DNA of 64,000 bases from Flammeovirgaceae bacterium UBA5585 (GTDB lineage: Bacteria > Bacteroidota > Bacteroidia > Cytophagales > Cyclobacteriaceae), in NCBI GenBank assembly GCA_002425185.1, contig DILT01000008.1:1-64000 (forward strand). The letters are read 5' to 3'. Positions 1 through 8,731 of the stretch are shown here, one piece after another. Under the pieces are notes generated by a model, which saw only the letters and a program-made list of their open reading frames with translations, had not been told where the DNA came from and searched no databases. A program made the position numbers and the translations under genes. The number at the start of each line of letters is the position of its first letter. Within the stretch, counting starts at the first letter, position 1.

Positions 1-53
1 TGTCAAATTTCCCAGCCACTTTCAAAAGGATTGTCGTTTCATTACACAAATAA

Positions 54-647
54 TTACTCTCTCTGTCTTTTTACTAGAAATCCGAAACGATAGGTAGTCA
101 TTAAAAAATATCCGTAATAATTGTCGAAAGAATATATACTGATCAAAATTGAAGATGACTTAGTATTACTTCTATTATTACCCCAACCCAATGCCAGGCT
201 TGTTACAAATCCAAGACGGCTGTGATTCTCAATTTCATATTCATAAATCCACTGGTTATTAACATACTCTGCATAGACTTGATACGTGCTGGAGCCGACT
301 TGAAAAGAGGGGCCAGCTTCCAAAGTAGTGTAGAAGCCCTTGTTTGTTTTAAACAAATTATAACTGAAAGTCAGGTTTGTGAAAAATCCCGAATGTGTAT
401 TAAAATAAAGAACACTACTCCGCTCTAAATCGCCAAGCGACTGGAAATATGTTACAGAGGCATTAAGATTCGCTCTATTATTTAGATTAAAACTAATCTC
501 ATTTGTAAAATTAACTGCAAACAAGCCAACATTGCCCTCTATCGCTGGCCCCAAACCTATACGATATTCAACTTGCTTACCTTCGTTTTGGGCTAGAATT
601 TTAAAAGCAGATAGAGAGTAAAATAAAAAAAAAATAAATGCTTTCAT
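54..647 (-). CDS. Predicted outer-membrane beta-barrel protein
   Basis: A protein of about 197 residues with an N-terminal signal peptide (hydrophobic run, then a cut after ILAQ). The rest is alternating aromatic/polar stretches typical of a small outer-membrane beta-barrel, ending in strand-like FGFLVKR. I do not recognise a named family. The ATG at 647 gives the usual MK-hydrophobic start; an in-frame ATG two codons earlier (653) is possible. The gene is visibly AT-rich compared with the aro genes downstream, like its neighbour at 842-2086. It lies beyond a strong hairpin (710-761) that separates it from that neighbour. Confidence 0.7.
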   Translation of the reverse strand: MKAFIFFLFYSLSAFKILAQNEGKQVEYRIGLGPAIEGNVGLFAVNFTNEISFNLNNRANLNASVTYFQSLGDLERSSVLYFNTHSGFFTNLTFSYNLFKTNKGFYTTLEAGPSFQVGSSTYQVYAEYVNNQWIYEYEIENHSRLGFVTSLALGWGNNRSNTKSSSILISIYSFDNYYGYFLMTTYRFGFLVKRQRE

Positions 648-709
648 AGTCATAAGTGGAATTGATCTCTAAATATACAACATCAAAACAGGAATATTTC
701 TTGAACACC

Positions 710-761
710 TTAAACATACCTAAAAGAACCACCAGTTGGGTAGTCTTTTAGGTATGTTAAA
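710..761. repeat. Strong inverted repeat / hairpin
   Basis: AACATACCTAAAAGA and its exact complement (arms at about 713-727 and 744-758, extended to 18 bases with one mismatch) flank a 16-base loop. It sits between two minus-strand genes, downstream of the lipoprotein gene. There is no clean T-run on either strand, so a plain intrinsic terminator is not proven. It could be a processing site or a remnant of a small mobile element. Confidence 0.8.
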
Positions 762-841
762 TATTACCAATGGAATGTTCAGAAAAAGCAATCCTCCTCA
801 AAACTTAAACATTAAGTGACACTAAAGCTTATTTTAAGAAG

Positions 842-2086
842 TTACTCAAAATATTCAGTTGTAAAATACATAGACATTTGACCTGTTCTATAAATCGTAA
901 AATTTGAATTATAAACTCCGTGTCCATCATTTCTTGAAAAGACATTGTTAAGAAGTATTGGGCATTTATCAAAAAGTATACTTGCGTGATGCCTAATTCC
1001 ATTTTCAAAAGTCACTTTTGTTGTTGCGCTTGCAGTGCCGGTTCCTGAAACTGTTACAGATGTCTCATATTTTGCATTATTTTTCTCATACCCCCAAATA
1101 AGGTGAAGATCTTTCGATTCTAATTTCCAATCCTGAATTATATGAGATATATTAGTTCCTATCCAATTTTGATTTCTTGCATTTTTTCTGGATACTTTCC
1201 TTCCGCTCAAAATCTTTGGAGTTCTTGCAGAAATTTGTGGGTTTCCAACTGAATTTGTAGTGAAGTCTGCAAACGCAGCCCATAAATGTATGTGGTTTGC
1301 CCATGGCCAATTAGCCAAATTTCCATGCATTCTAAAATGAGGCATTTTTAATGTCAAAATCCCATTTTGTTTGAGCTCAGAGCACACAATTTTAGAAGAT
1401 TGCGTTGAGGTTGTTCCTGAAGTGCTGTTAACAGATTCATCTGTGTAATTATCAAATCTCCCCAAAACAATCGTTGGGTTAGCATAGGCATAATTATCAT
1501 CAACTACTACAGGTTGAAGATACGGACTACTAACACCATAGTCAATATAATAACCGGGGGTTGTGTGGTAAGCAGGGTCTATTACATCACGATTCATATC
1601 ATCTGTATAAAATGATACCGTTAGTGACCTTTCAATTACTTCGGGCTGAAAATTTTCTGCCAAATAGGGAGCAATAATCGAGATGTCATTTTCACTTATG
1701 AACGCGATGAAATCATCATAGTTGAAGTCATCAAAATCCCAGTCAGTGCCTCTTGATGCCGGATTGTTCAGATCATTGAGCCGTTTAATAATGCTTGAAG
1801 TTGATCTCATGGATTCGTTTTCGAAAAGAGTTCTCAGGTTTAAATGAACTTCACCATCATTCCCATCCGTCAAGCTAAACCCAATCAGTTCCTGTTGAGC
1901 CTCTCTACTATGAAATACTTTTCCAAAAACCTTTGCTGCAGACTCAAGTTTAGCTTTAAACTCAACGTCCTCCTTTGAGAGTAAAGTGGCATCATCATTT
2001 TTTATTTCCATTGGTTCCTGGCAAGAGAAAACGAATAGGAACAGAGCCACAAATAGTAGCAAGCCTTTATATTGTTTTGATTTCAT
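842..2086 (-). CDS. Orphan lipoprotein of unknown function
   Basis: A protein of 414 residues when started at the ATG at 2086. That start gives MKSKQYKG, a hydrophobic stretch and a lipobox ending FVFSC, so the mature protein should be lipid-anchored. The open frame continues 47 codons upstream without a signal-like sequence, so the longer start is rejected. The middle carries Asp/Phe-rich and Ser/Thr-rich linkers. The C-terminal half (about residues 240-414) has His/Trp clusters such as the HIHLWAAF segment and may be a folded beta domain. No known family recognised. AT-rich; a gap of 141 bases separates it from the divergent response regulator. Confidence 0.7.
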   Translation of the reverse strand: MKSKQYKGLLLFVALFLFVFSCQEPMEIKNDDATLLSKEDVEFKAKLESAAKVFGKVFHSREAQQELIGFSLTDGNDGEVHLNLRTLFENESMRSTSSIIKRLNDLNNPASRGTDWDFDDFNYDDFIAFISENDISIIAPYLAENFQPEVIERSLTVSFYTDDMNRDVIDPAYHTTPGYYIDYGVSSPYLQPVVVDDNYAYANPTIVLGRFDNYTDESVNSTSGTTSTQSSKIVCSELKQNGILTLKMPHFRMHGNLANWPWANHIHLWAAFADFTTNSVGNPQISARTPKILSGRKVSRKNARNQNWIGTNISHIIQDWKLESKDLHLIWGYEKNNAKYETSVTVSGTGTASATTKVTFENGIRHHASILFDKCPILLNNVFSRNDGHGVYNSNFTIYRTGQMSMYFTTEYFE

Positions 2087-2227
2087 GAGAGATGAGTTTT
2101 GGTAAAACATGATATGAATAAAATCATCTTTATTTTCATTCTCAACCCTCACTGAAAAATAGCGCATAAACAGTACACTTCTTTGTACGGTTTTCCTTAC
2201 ATTTTTATAAATATTTGTAGTTGACAA

Positions 2228-2860
2228 TTGAAAAAACTTACGCTTTTACTCACCGAAGATGAAACCCTGGTACGCCAGGGGTTTGCGGCATTGCTCCGCC
2301 AAGAACCCTTTTGCGATACACTTTATGAAGCAGGCACCGGAAGTGAAACACTCTCAGTATTAACGGAAAAGAAAATCGATATTCTGCTCCTGGACATCAA
2401 ATTGCCGGATATTCATGGGTTGGAGATTGTTAAACGCATGCACCATGAAAATATCAAAACAAAAATTCTTGTAATTACCGGGCTGGAGGGTCATGAATTA
2501 CTACTTAACTTGTTACATACTGGTATTGATGGCTTCGTGCCTAAAATAAATGGATTTGATGAAGTGTGTTTGGCCATACGGCAGCTTCAGGAAGATGGTG
2601 TATATTTCTCACACGAGGTTCATAAACTTACTGCGCACTTAAAAAAATCAAAATCGAAGGCACCTGCTGTTCACTTAAATGAAAAAGACAAAGTGATCAT
2701 TGAGTCTCTATTGACCGGGCAAACAACTAAACAACTTGCGGGTAAATTGAACATGAGCGAGCGTACGGCAGAAACCTACCGGAGAAGATTATTACAAAAA
2801 ACCGGAACAGTAAACACAGCCACCCTTATCGCTTATGGTTTTCGTAATGGCATCATTTGA
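2228..2860 (+). CDS. LuxR/NarL-type response regulator
   Basis: A two-component response regulator of 210 residues. The receiver domain (about 1-125) shows the acidic pair E10/D11, phosphoacceptor D56 in LLLDIKLPD, T84 and K106 in FVPK. The C-terminal LuxR-type helix-turn-helix (about 147-208) has the T-x-K-Q-L...S-x-R-T-x-E-T-Y pattern. The start codon is TTG, chosen because it puts the first receiver strand at residue 4; no ATG fits. The likely partner kinase is encoded tail to tail on the other strand, and the two reading frames overlap by 28 bases (2833-2860). Confidence 0.9.
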   Translation: MKKLTLLLTEDETLVRQGFAALLRQEPFCDTLYEAGTGSETLSVLTEKKIDILLLDIKLPDIHGLEIVKRMHHENIKTKILVITGLEGHELLLNLLHTGIDGFVPKINGFDEVCLAIRQLQEDGVYFSHEVHKLTAHLKKSKSKAPAVHLNEKDKVIIESLLTGQTTKQLAGKLNMSERTAETYRRRLLQKTGTVNTATLIAYGFRNGII

Positions 2861-3648
2861 ACATTACCCCCCCCCACGGAATTGCGATCCGGATAGGTAA
2901 CAATTGCCCGCAATCCCAAAACATCTGTCTCAAATCGCAAACTGGCTTTTATATTCAGTAAACGCATGCGTACCGTTCGAAATCCCTTTCCATTTTTTAT
3001 TCTCAACTCAGCTTCTCCAGCCCGCCTACCGTCATCCTCCACATAAATAATTACTGAATCATTGAGCCATTCAAGCTTAATGTAAACATGCCAGCACGGT
3101 GTGTGTTTGGTAGCATTGTACACCAACTCCTGGACGATCCGAACCAAGTGTGCCTGGTGCTTTGAGTTCAGGGAAAACTCTTTACCTGAACTGGAAACTG
3201 AAATTCTGGCTACTCCAGGTGTTTCTATTCGGCTAACCAAATCCTCCAGCGCCCGCACCAGCGAAGGTGAATCAATGCTGGGCGGAAGCAGACGATAGGA
3301 TATTTCGCGAACCGAGCGTACCACCAAATGAAAATGATTTTTTAGCTGTAAGGCATACGCTTGAGCATGTTCTAAATCCTCAGCGCGTATTAACCTCTCA
3401 ATGGTCAGCATTTGTTCGGTGAGCCTATGGATAAGGTCATCATGCACATCTGCGCCCATTCGTTGAAGTTCTTCCTCAAGGTAGTCTGTTTGTTTTAGAA
3501 GAATAGAATCTTCCCATTCTTGTTTTTCAAGTTCTTGTTGCTTAATTACTGAATGTATTTTACGCGCTGAAGAATACCATTTTCTCCAAAAAGTAAATGC
3601 TGCTCCACTGGAGAGGAGGAGCAAGATCATGAGAACAGTTGTAACCAT
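2833..3648 (-). CDS. Membrane-anchored sensor histidine kinase
   Basis: A protein of 271 residues. One N-terminal transmembrane helix (about 3-20) is followed by a coiled coil and a HisKA_3-like dimerisation helix with phosphoacceptor H69 in DVHDDLIH. A HATPase domain follows: N box with N178, G1 box EDDGRR about 204-209, G2 box about 220-230. There is no periplasmic sensor domain, so it probably senses inside the membrane or cell, or takes input from another protein. The last codons run through a nine-G tract (2867-2875) and end inside the 3' end of the convergent response regulator. The adjacency and subfamily match suggest they form one phosphorelay. Confidence 0.88.
   Translation of the reverse strand: MVTTVLMILLLLSSGAAFTFWRKWYSSARKIHSVIKQQELEKQEWEDSILLKQTDYLEEELQRMGADVHDDLIHRLTEQMLTIERLIRAEDLEHAQAYALQLKNHFHLVVRSVREISYRLLPPSIDSPSLVRALEDLVSRIETPGVARISVSSSGKEFSLNSKHQAHLVRIVQELVYNATKHTPCWHVYIKLEWLNDSVIIYVEDDGRRAGEAELRIKNGKGFRTVRMRLLNIKASLRFETDVLGLRAIVTYPDRNSVGGGNVQMMPLRKP
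2867..2875 (-). repeat. G9 homopolymer tract in kinase 3' end
   Basis: Nine C on the plus strand, so nine G in the kinase coding strand, encoding the Gly run near its C-terminus. Losing or gaining one G would stop translation 5 codons later or at once, and would remove the 28-base overlap with the response regulator gene. Confidence 0.95.
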
Positions 3649-3736
3649 GTGCCTAAGTTAGGCAGTAACCTACAAATAGTTGGGTAGGTTCAATTGAAAT
3701 CTAATGCTAGAAAAAAAGATGGATATTAATTCAAAA

Positions 3737-4921
3737 CTAATTTACTGTCCTTCTCCGCTTCAGCTCCTTTTTAATAAACGTCAATTCACGACTGCTTTGT
3801 CCGGCCACGGAAGTATTCTCAGCCGCCCTGCGCAACAGGTAGGGCATAACCGAACGCACCGGGCCATAGGGCAGATACTTCACCACATTGTAACCCGCCT
3901 TGGCCAGGTTAAAGGAAATGTTATCGCTCATGCCGTAGAGTTGGGCGAACCAGGCCCGCTTGTCATCAGGTTTCATGCTGTGCTTCTCCATCAGCAGTGT
4001 AAGGTATTGGTTACTGTATTCGTTGTGCGAACCGCACATTACAGAAACACGTTGCTTGTTATCGATACAAAAAGCGAGTGCTTTGTTAAACGCATCATCG
4101 GTAGCTTCTTTGTTGGGATGGATGGGACTTTCATAACCCATTTTTTCGGCACGCGCTCGTTCCTTCTCCATGTAGGCACCCCGCACCAGTTTCGCGCCAA
4201 AGTAAACGTTGTTCATCACCGCTTCATGAAAATGATTACGCAGGTTGGCCAGCCCCGCTGTGCGATAGAGTTGATACGTATTGTACACAATCGCCTTCTC
4301 TTGATTGTACTTTTTCATCAAGTCCAGCACAATACGGTCAATCGGATTTTGGTACCACGAGTCTTCCGCATCAATCATGATGGGTATGCCGTATGCATGA
4401 CCTTTTGCACATACACGATCAAACCGGTGGATTATTCGTTGGTACGCGGCTTCTTCTTTAAGCGAGAGTTTTTCATTGGCCTGAACTTTGGTCAGCAATT
4501 CGGCTGAGCCTAAGCCGGTTGGTTTAAATACACAAAACGGAATGTTGGATGAGCTATGTGCCTTTTCAATCGTGCCCAGGGTTTCCTCTAACGTAGCATC
4601 AAAACCAGCTTCAGATTTCTCACCCTCAACAGAATAATCCAAAATAGCCCCCACATGAAACTTTCCCAAAACCTCTACGGCATGGGCTGCCTTATCAATG
4701 CTTTCACCACCGCAAAAATGGTAAAATACAGTCTTCTTGATGATGCCCTCCACCGGCAGGCGCACGGCAAGGGCAACCTTTACCAGGCCTGTGGCCATAG
4801 CGGAAATCCACGGGTGATTAACCAGGGAAAAAATAAAGTTGGCTTTTTTAAGTTCCGCATCCGACTTATAGGCAAAGGCTGTTGCGGTGTCGTCAAATGA
4901 AATAACAGGCGGTGATTCCAT
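3737..4921 (-). CDS. Proline dehydrogenase (FAD-dependent)
   Basis: Oxidises proline to delta1-pyrroline-5-carboxylate with FAD, feeding electrons to the respiratory chain. It is a stand-alone PRODH of 394 residues, not the long bifunctional PutA. Family signatures include VYNTYQLYRT, KLVRGAYMEKER and, near the C-terminus, RRAAEN (about 364-369), whose arginines bind the proline carboxylate. The ATG at 4921 is chosen because the ten or so residues encoded upstream are not conserved-looking. No P5C dehydrogenase gene is next to it. It is a single-gene unit, divergent from the shikimate genes. Confidence 0.92.
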   Translation of the reverse strand: MESPPVISFDDTATAFAYKSDAELKKANFIFSLVNHPWISAMATGLVKVALAVRLPVEGIIKKTVFYHFCGGESIDKAAHAVEVLGKFHVGAILDYSVEGEKSEAGFDATLEETLGTIEKAHSSSNIPFCVFKPTGLGSAELLTKVQANEKLSLKEEAAYQRIIHRFDRVCAKGHAYGIPIMIDAEDSWYQNPIDRIVLDLMKKYNQEKAIVYNTYQLYRTAGLANLRNHFHEAVMNNVYFGAKLVRGAYMEKERARAEKMGYESPIHPNKEATDDAFNKALAFCIDNKQRVSVMCGSHNEYSNQYLTLLMEKHSMKPDDKRAWFAQLYGMSDNISFNLAKAGYNVVKYLPYGPVRSVMPYLLRRAAENTSVAGQSSRELTFIKKELKRRRTVN

Positions 4922-5027
4922 AAATAATTTGGTGGCGTAAATATATAGCGCGTGGTGCAAGTTGCAAGGTTATTCGGGTACTGAATAGTGTCTGAGCCGC
5001 AGGCTTACAAAACTTTAAACCGTCACT

Positions 5028-5058
5028 TTTGTTCCTCTCTTGCTATAGGTTATATGTG
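5028..5058 (+). promoter_or_regulatory. Probable promoter of the DAHP synthase gene
   Basis: TTTG at 5028-5031, then 19 bases, then TATATGTG at 5051-5058. This fits the Bacteroidota -33/-7 pattern (TTTG, TAnnTTTG) with one mismatch. The ATG follows 27 bases later. Confidence 0.4.
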
Positions 5059-5085
5059 CCCGGCTTTGATTAATTTTCTGACTTT

Positions 5086-6177
5086 ATGAAGCTCACCAAC
5101 TGGATCTCTGCGTATAAAACTCCCCAGCAACCCCTGTTAATAGCCGGGCCTTGCAGTGCTGAAAGCCCTGAACAACTCATGGAGGTTGCACAGGCCGTTA
5201 AAAGCATGGGAATTTCGGTGATGCGTGCGGGTGTATGGAAGCCACGTACCCGGCCCAATTCTTTTGAAGGAAAGGGCAAGGAGGCACTTGCCTGGATAAA
5301 AGAGGTAAAACAGAAAACCGGTTTGGCCTTTGCTATTGAGGTGGCAAATCCTGCACACGTTGAACTGGCCTGTGAAGCCGGTGTAGAAATACTTTGGGTT
5401 GGAGCACGCACCACAGTAAACCCCTTCACCGTTCAGGAAATTGCTGATGCCCTGCAAGGAATCGATAAAATTGTGCTGGTTAAAAATCCGATTAACCCTG
5501 AGCTATCGCTATGGATTGGTGCGCTTGAGCGGCTGAACCGTGCAGGCATTCAAAAACTCGGTGCCATTCACCGGGGCTTTTCATCCTTTCAAAAATCACG
5601 CTTTCGTAATCAGCCGCTGTGGCAAATTGCGCTTGAATTAAAAACATTGCATCCTGAATTACCGCTCATTGCGGATCCCAGTCATATTGCCGGTAATCGG
5701 AATATGATTTTTGAGGTGTCGCAAAAAGCCCTTGATCTTGATTATGACGGACTGATGATTGAAACCCACCCCGATCCGGATCGTGCGTTGAGCGATGCGC
5801 AACAGCAAATTACGCCTACGGTTTTGGCAACTATTTTGAAGGACCTCCGCGTAAGCGAACGGGCATCATCAAACGCCTTGTTCATTAATCAGCTGGAAGC
5901 CTTGCGCGAAAAAATCGACCACTTGGATCAGGAACTTATTGAATTGCTTTCCACCCGGGCAAAACTAACCGAGCAAATCGGGGAGTATAAAAAAGAAAAT
6001 AACGTAACGGTCTTTCAGTTGGAGCGTTGGAACGAAATTATGAACACCCGGCCGGAGTGGGCCAAACTGGCACACGTATCACCTGATTTTGTGCGCGAAT
6101 TGTATAAGATCATTCATGATGAATCCATACGGATACAGACAGAAATCATGAACAAAACTTCGGAACCTGAACGCTAA
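5086..6177 (+). CDS. Bifunctional DAHP synthase / chorismate mutase
   Basis: Catalyses the first step of the shikimate pathway and, through its C-terminal domain, chorismate to prephenate. The N-terminal 260 residues are a DAHP synthase of the AroA(II)/KDO8PS-like barrel type: IAGPCSAES near the start, then WKPRTRPNSFEG, GARTT, AIHRGFS and the DPSHIAGNR segment. Residues about 265-350 are an AroQ chorismate mutase helix bundle (LEALREKIDHLDQELIELLS). A chorismate mutase fused this way usually gives feedback control of DAHP synthase by prephenate. The stop and the aroB start overlap in TAATG, implying translational coupling. Confidence 0.93.
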   Translation: MKLTNWISAYKTPQQPLLIAGPCSAESPEQLMEVAQAVKSMGISVMRAGVWKPRTRPNSFEGKGKEALAWIKEVKQKTGLAFAIEVANPAHVELACEAGVEILWVGARTTVNPFTVQEIADALQGIDKIVLVKNPINPELSLWIGALERLNRAGIQKLGAIHRGFSSFQKSRFRNQPLWQIALELKTLHPELPLIADPSHIAGNRNMIFEVSQKALDLDYDGLMIETHPDPDRALSDAQQQITPTVLATILKDLRVSERASSNALFINQLEALREKIDHLDQELIELLSTRAKLTEQIGEYKKENNVTVFQLERWNEIMNTRPEWAKLAHVSPDFVRELYKIIHDESIRIQTEIMNKTSEPER

Positions 6178-7220
6178 TGCTACCCAGTCACCTTAAACTA
6201 ACCGACAACCCCGGCCCCTTCCTTAATCTTTTTCTGCAAAAATGGTCATTTAGCAAAATTGCAGTGCTTACCGATGAGCATACCCTGGCGTATTGTTATC
6301 CGCTGCTTAAAACTCATTTACCAGAACATACCGTTATTACTATACCCAGCGGTGAAGAACATAAAAACATTCAGACATGCGAAAAAATCTGGCAGGAAAT
6401 GACCCGGCACGCATTAGACCGACATTCCGTTTTGGTAATAGTAGGCGGAGGTGTTCTTGGGGATATGGGGGGGTTTTGCGCGGCCACATACAAACGTGGA
6501 ATTGAGTTTATACTCATCCCCACCACCCTGTTGGCCATGGCCGATGCCAGTATTGGCGGAAAGCTTGGTATTGATTTCATGCATTTCAAAAATCATATCG
6601 GAGTTTTTAAGGAACCCAAACTGACCCTCATTTATAGTGCATTTCTTAAAACCTTGCCGAAAGATGAGTTGCGCTCAGGTTTTGCCGAAGTGATCAAACA
6701 CGCACTCATTTCCAATCGGTCGTTGTGGAATGAGTTGCGCACCAACACGATGGACAATCAGTCGTGGGATGTATTGCTCCGCCATTCGGCTGAATTTAAG
6801 TCTTCCGTTGTGCAGCAAGATCCTACGGAGCAAGGCATGAGAAAAATCCTTAATGCAGGTCATACTATTGGCCATGCTCTTGAATCGTTCTTTTTAAAGA
6901 CTGGAAATAAAATTCTGCATGGAGAAGCTGTCGCTGCCGGGTTGGTTGCAGAGGCGTGGCTTTCCATGAAGCGGGGAATGCTCAGCGAAACTGAACTGAA
7001 TGAAGTTTCTGACTATATTTTAAAAGTATTAGGAAAGCTGAACATTGGTTCAGAGAATTTACGCACCATTGCAGGACTATGCAGTCAGGATAAGAAAAAT
7101 AAAGGCAAAAGGATTTTATGCGTGCTTTCCGAAGGCATTGGGAAAGCCCGGTGGGATTGTGAAGTTACTGAGGATGAGATTGCAGATGCTCTGGCATATT
7201 ACCGGTCGCTTCAGATGTAA
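6177..7220 (+). CDS. aroB: 3-dehydroquinate synthase
   Basis: Converts DAHP to 3-dehydroquinate, the second shikimate step, using NAD and a divalent metal. The protein has 347 residues. Motifs: NAD-binding GGGVLGDMGGF, the TTLLAMADASIGGK loop, and metal ligands in NAGHTIGHALE and the HGEAVAAG histidine. It starts on the ATG that overlaps the stop of the preceding fusion gene, so the two are one operon. Its last 10 bases overlap the end of the small convergent gene at 7211-7399. Confidence 0.95.
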   Translation: MLPSHLKLTDNPGPFLNLFLQKWSFSKIAVLTDEHTLAYCYPLLKTHLPEHTVITIPSGEEHKNIQTCEKIWQEMTRHALDRHSVLVIVGGGVLGDMGGFCAATYKRGIEFILIPTTLLAMADASIGGKLGIDFMHFKNHIGVFKEPKLTLIYSAFLKTLPKDELRSGFAEVIKHALISNRSLWNELRTNTMDNQSWDVLLRHSAEFKSSVVQQDPTEQGMRKILNAGHTIGHALESFFLKTGNKILHGEAVAAGLVAEAWLSMKRGMLSETELNEVSDYILKVLGKLNIGSENLRTIAGLCSQDKKNKGKRILCVLSEGIGKARWDCEVTEDEIADALAYYRSLQM

Positions 7221-7399
7221 TGAGCTTCCGAATCATCGAAAGACTCAATCTTCTTCTGAATGTTGCGCTTTAATTGATCAGCTTTTTTAGCAATAAACTC
7301 CGTGGTTTTCTTTTTTCTGTCGCCAGTAAAAAGCCACGCGGCTAACACAGCTGCCGATGCAATCCCCAATCCTAACGTTATTTTACCTGTGGTGTTCAT
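7211..7399 (-). CDS. Small YtxH-like membrane protein
   Basis: A protein of 62 residues with one transmembrane helix (about 8-25), a basic patch GDRKKK and an amphipathic Lys-rich helix. This is the layout of YtxH-type small proteins, which are linked to stress in other bacteria. It is squeezed between aroB and aroA on the opposite strand, overlapping the aroB end by 10 bases. Real coding is supported by the clear membrane-helix/charged-helix pattern. Function unknown. Confidence 0.65.
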   Translation of the reverse strand: MNTTGKITLGLGIASAAVLAAWLFTGDRKKKTTEFIAKKADQLKRNIQKKIESFDDSEAHYI

Positions 7400-7495
7400 A
7401 TAACAAAGTTAACTGTATTTGTTGATCAATTGTTTCACGGGCTTGAAGAAATCTTTAACTAATTTGCAGGCATCCTAACAACTATTCGTAATTCA

Positions 7496-8731
7496 TTGAG
7501 TGCATTTATCCATATTTCAAAAAACGCAAGCCTTGCAGGAACGGTAGCCAATCTTCCGGCATCAAAAAGTATCAGTAACCGGGTATTAATCCTAAATGCT
7601 TTGGGGGGAAACCAATCTGAACTCTCCAACCTGTCGGAAGCAAACGATACAAAACTCATGAAGCAATTGGTAAACAGCACCGATCAAGTGCTGGATGTTG
7701 AAGATGCAGGCACCACCATGCGGTTCTTAACAGCTTACCTGGCTATTAGTAACCAACAAAAAATACTTACAGGCACAGAACGGATGAAACTCCGCCCGAT
7801 TGGCATTCTGGTTGAGGCCCTGAGAAAACTTGGCGCCAACATTAAATACCTGGAAAAGGAAGGGTTTCCCCCATTGGAAATACATGGATTTGGCGATCAG
7901 CAAACCAACCGGCTATCCATTCGGGGCGATGTGAGCAGTCAATATATTTCTGCCCTTATGATGATCGCACCCGTTCTGCCTGAGGGGCTGACCCTAACCC
8001 TGGAGGGTAAGGTTGGCAGTCGGCCATACATTGAAATGACCGCCTCATTGATGCGTAAATTTGGTGCATCAGTAACAGTGCACGAGGCTGTAATAGAGAT
8101 TGCTCACCAAGCCTATAAACCTTGCCGGTATACCGTAGAGGCAGACTGGTCGGCTGCGAGTTATTGGTTTGCCTTCAGCGCGCTCGCCACTAATGCCGAA
8201 ATTATCCTGCCTAACATAGCCATGCGTTCACTTCAGGGTGATCGAGTAATTGTAGATATGATGGAGCAACTGGGCGTGAAAGCAGAGCCACGGGGCAATA
8301 CCCTTTTGCTCACCAAGAAAGATTTCCACCCTGAATTTAGTTGGGACTTTACGCATTGCCCTGACCTGGCACAAACCGTGGCAGTGGTGTGTGCTGCAAA
8401 AGGAATCAAAGGGACATTTACAGGACTTGAAAGCTTGCGTATAAAAGAAACCGATCGCATTAATGCCCTTCACCAGGAGCTTGAAAAAATTGGTGCGCAG
8501 TTAATTGAAACCGGTTCGGATTGGAAGTTAATACCCACACAGAAGTTACCGGATACTTTCCCGTCTTTCAATACGTATCTTGATCACCGCATGGCCATGG
8601 CTTTTGCCCCGCTGGCTTGTCTGGCTGATATCTCAATAGAAAATCCTTTAGTGGTCAAAAAATCCTATCCGGGCTTTTGGAATGACCTTAAAAAAATAGG
8701 ATTTAAAGTATTTGAGAACGAAGCGCATTAA
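7496..8731 (+). CDS. aroA: 3-phosphoshikimate 1-carboxyvinyltransferase (EPSP synthase)
   Basis: Joins shikimate-3-phosphate and phosphoenolpyruvate to EPSP. The protein has 411 residues. Visible motifs: LPASKSISNR near the N-terminus, the DAGTTMRFLTA segment (the family usually has GT-A/T-MRF), GDVSSQYISAL, RIKETDRINAL and DHRMAMAF. The start is TTG; no in-frame ATG lies close upstream, and this start leaves the normal short lead before the first motif. The 3' end overlaps the convergent BtuF-like gene by 29 bases. Together with aroB and the DAHP synthase fusion it makes a nearly contiguous aromatic-biosynthesis block. Confidence 0.95.
   Translation: MSAFIHISKNASLAGTVANLPASKSISNRVLILNALGGNQSELSNLSEANDTKLMKQLVNSTDQVLDVEDAGTTMRFLTAYLAISNQQKILTGTERMKLRPIGILVEALRKLGANIKYLEKEGFPPLEIHGFGDQQTNRLSIRGDVSSQYISALMMIAPVLPEGLTLTLEGKVGSRPYIEMTASLMRKFGASVTVHEAVIEIAHQAYKPCRYTVEADWSAASYWFAFSALATNAEIILPNIAMRSLQGDRVIVDMMEQLGVKAEPRGNTLLLTKKDFHPEFSWDFTHCPDLAQTVAVVCAAKGIKGTFTGLESLRIKETDRINALHQELEKIGAQLIETGSDWKLIPTQKLPDTFPSFNTYLDHRMAMAFAPLACLADISIENPLVVKKSYPGFWNDLKKIGFKVFENEAH

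Noticed and set aside
2087..2227. N-terminal extension of the lipoprotein gene
   Set aside because: The 47 extra residues lack a signal sequence, while the internal ATG gives a textbook lipoprotein leader.
3704..4507. Long open frame of 267 codons on the plus strand
   Set aside because: It lies antisense inside the proline dehydrogenase gene, whose motifs are strong. The frame has no recognisable domain.
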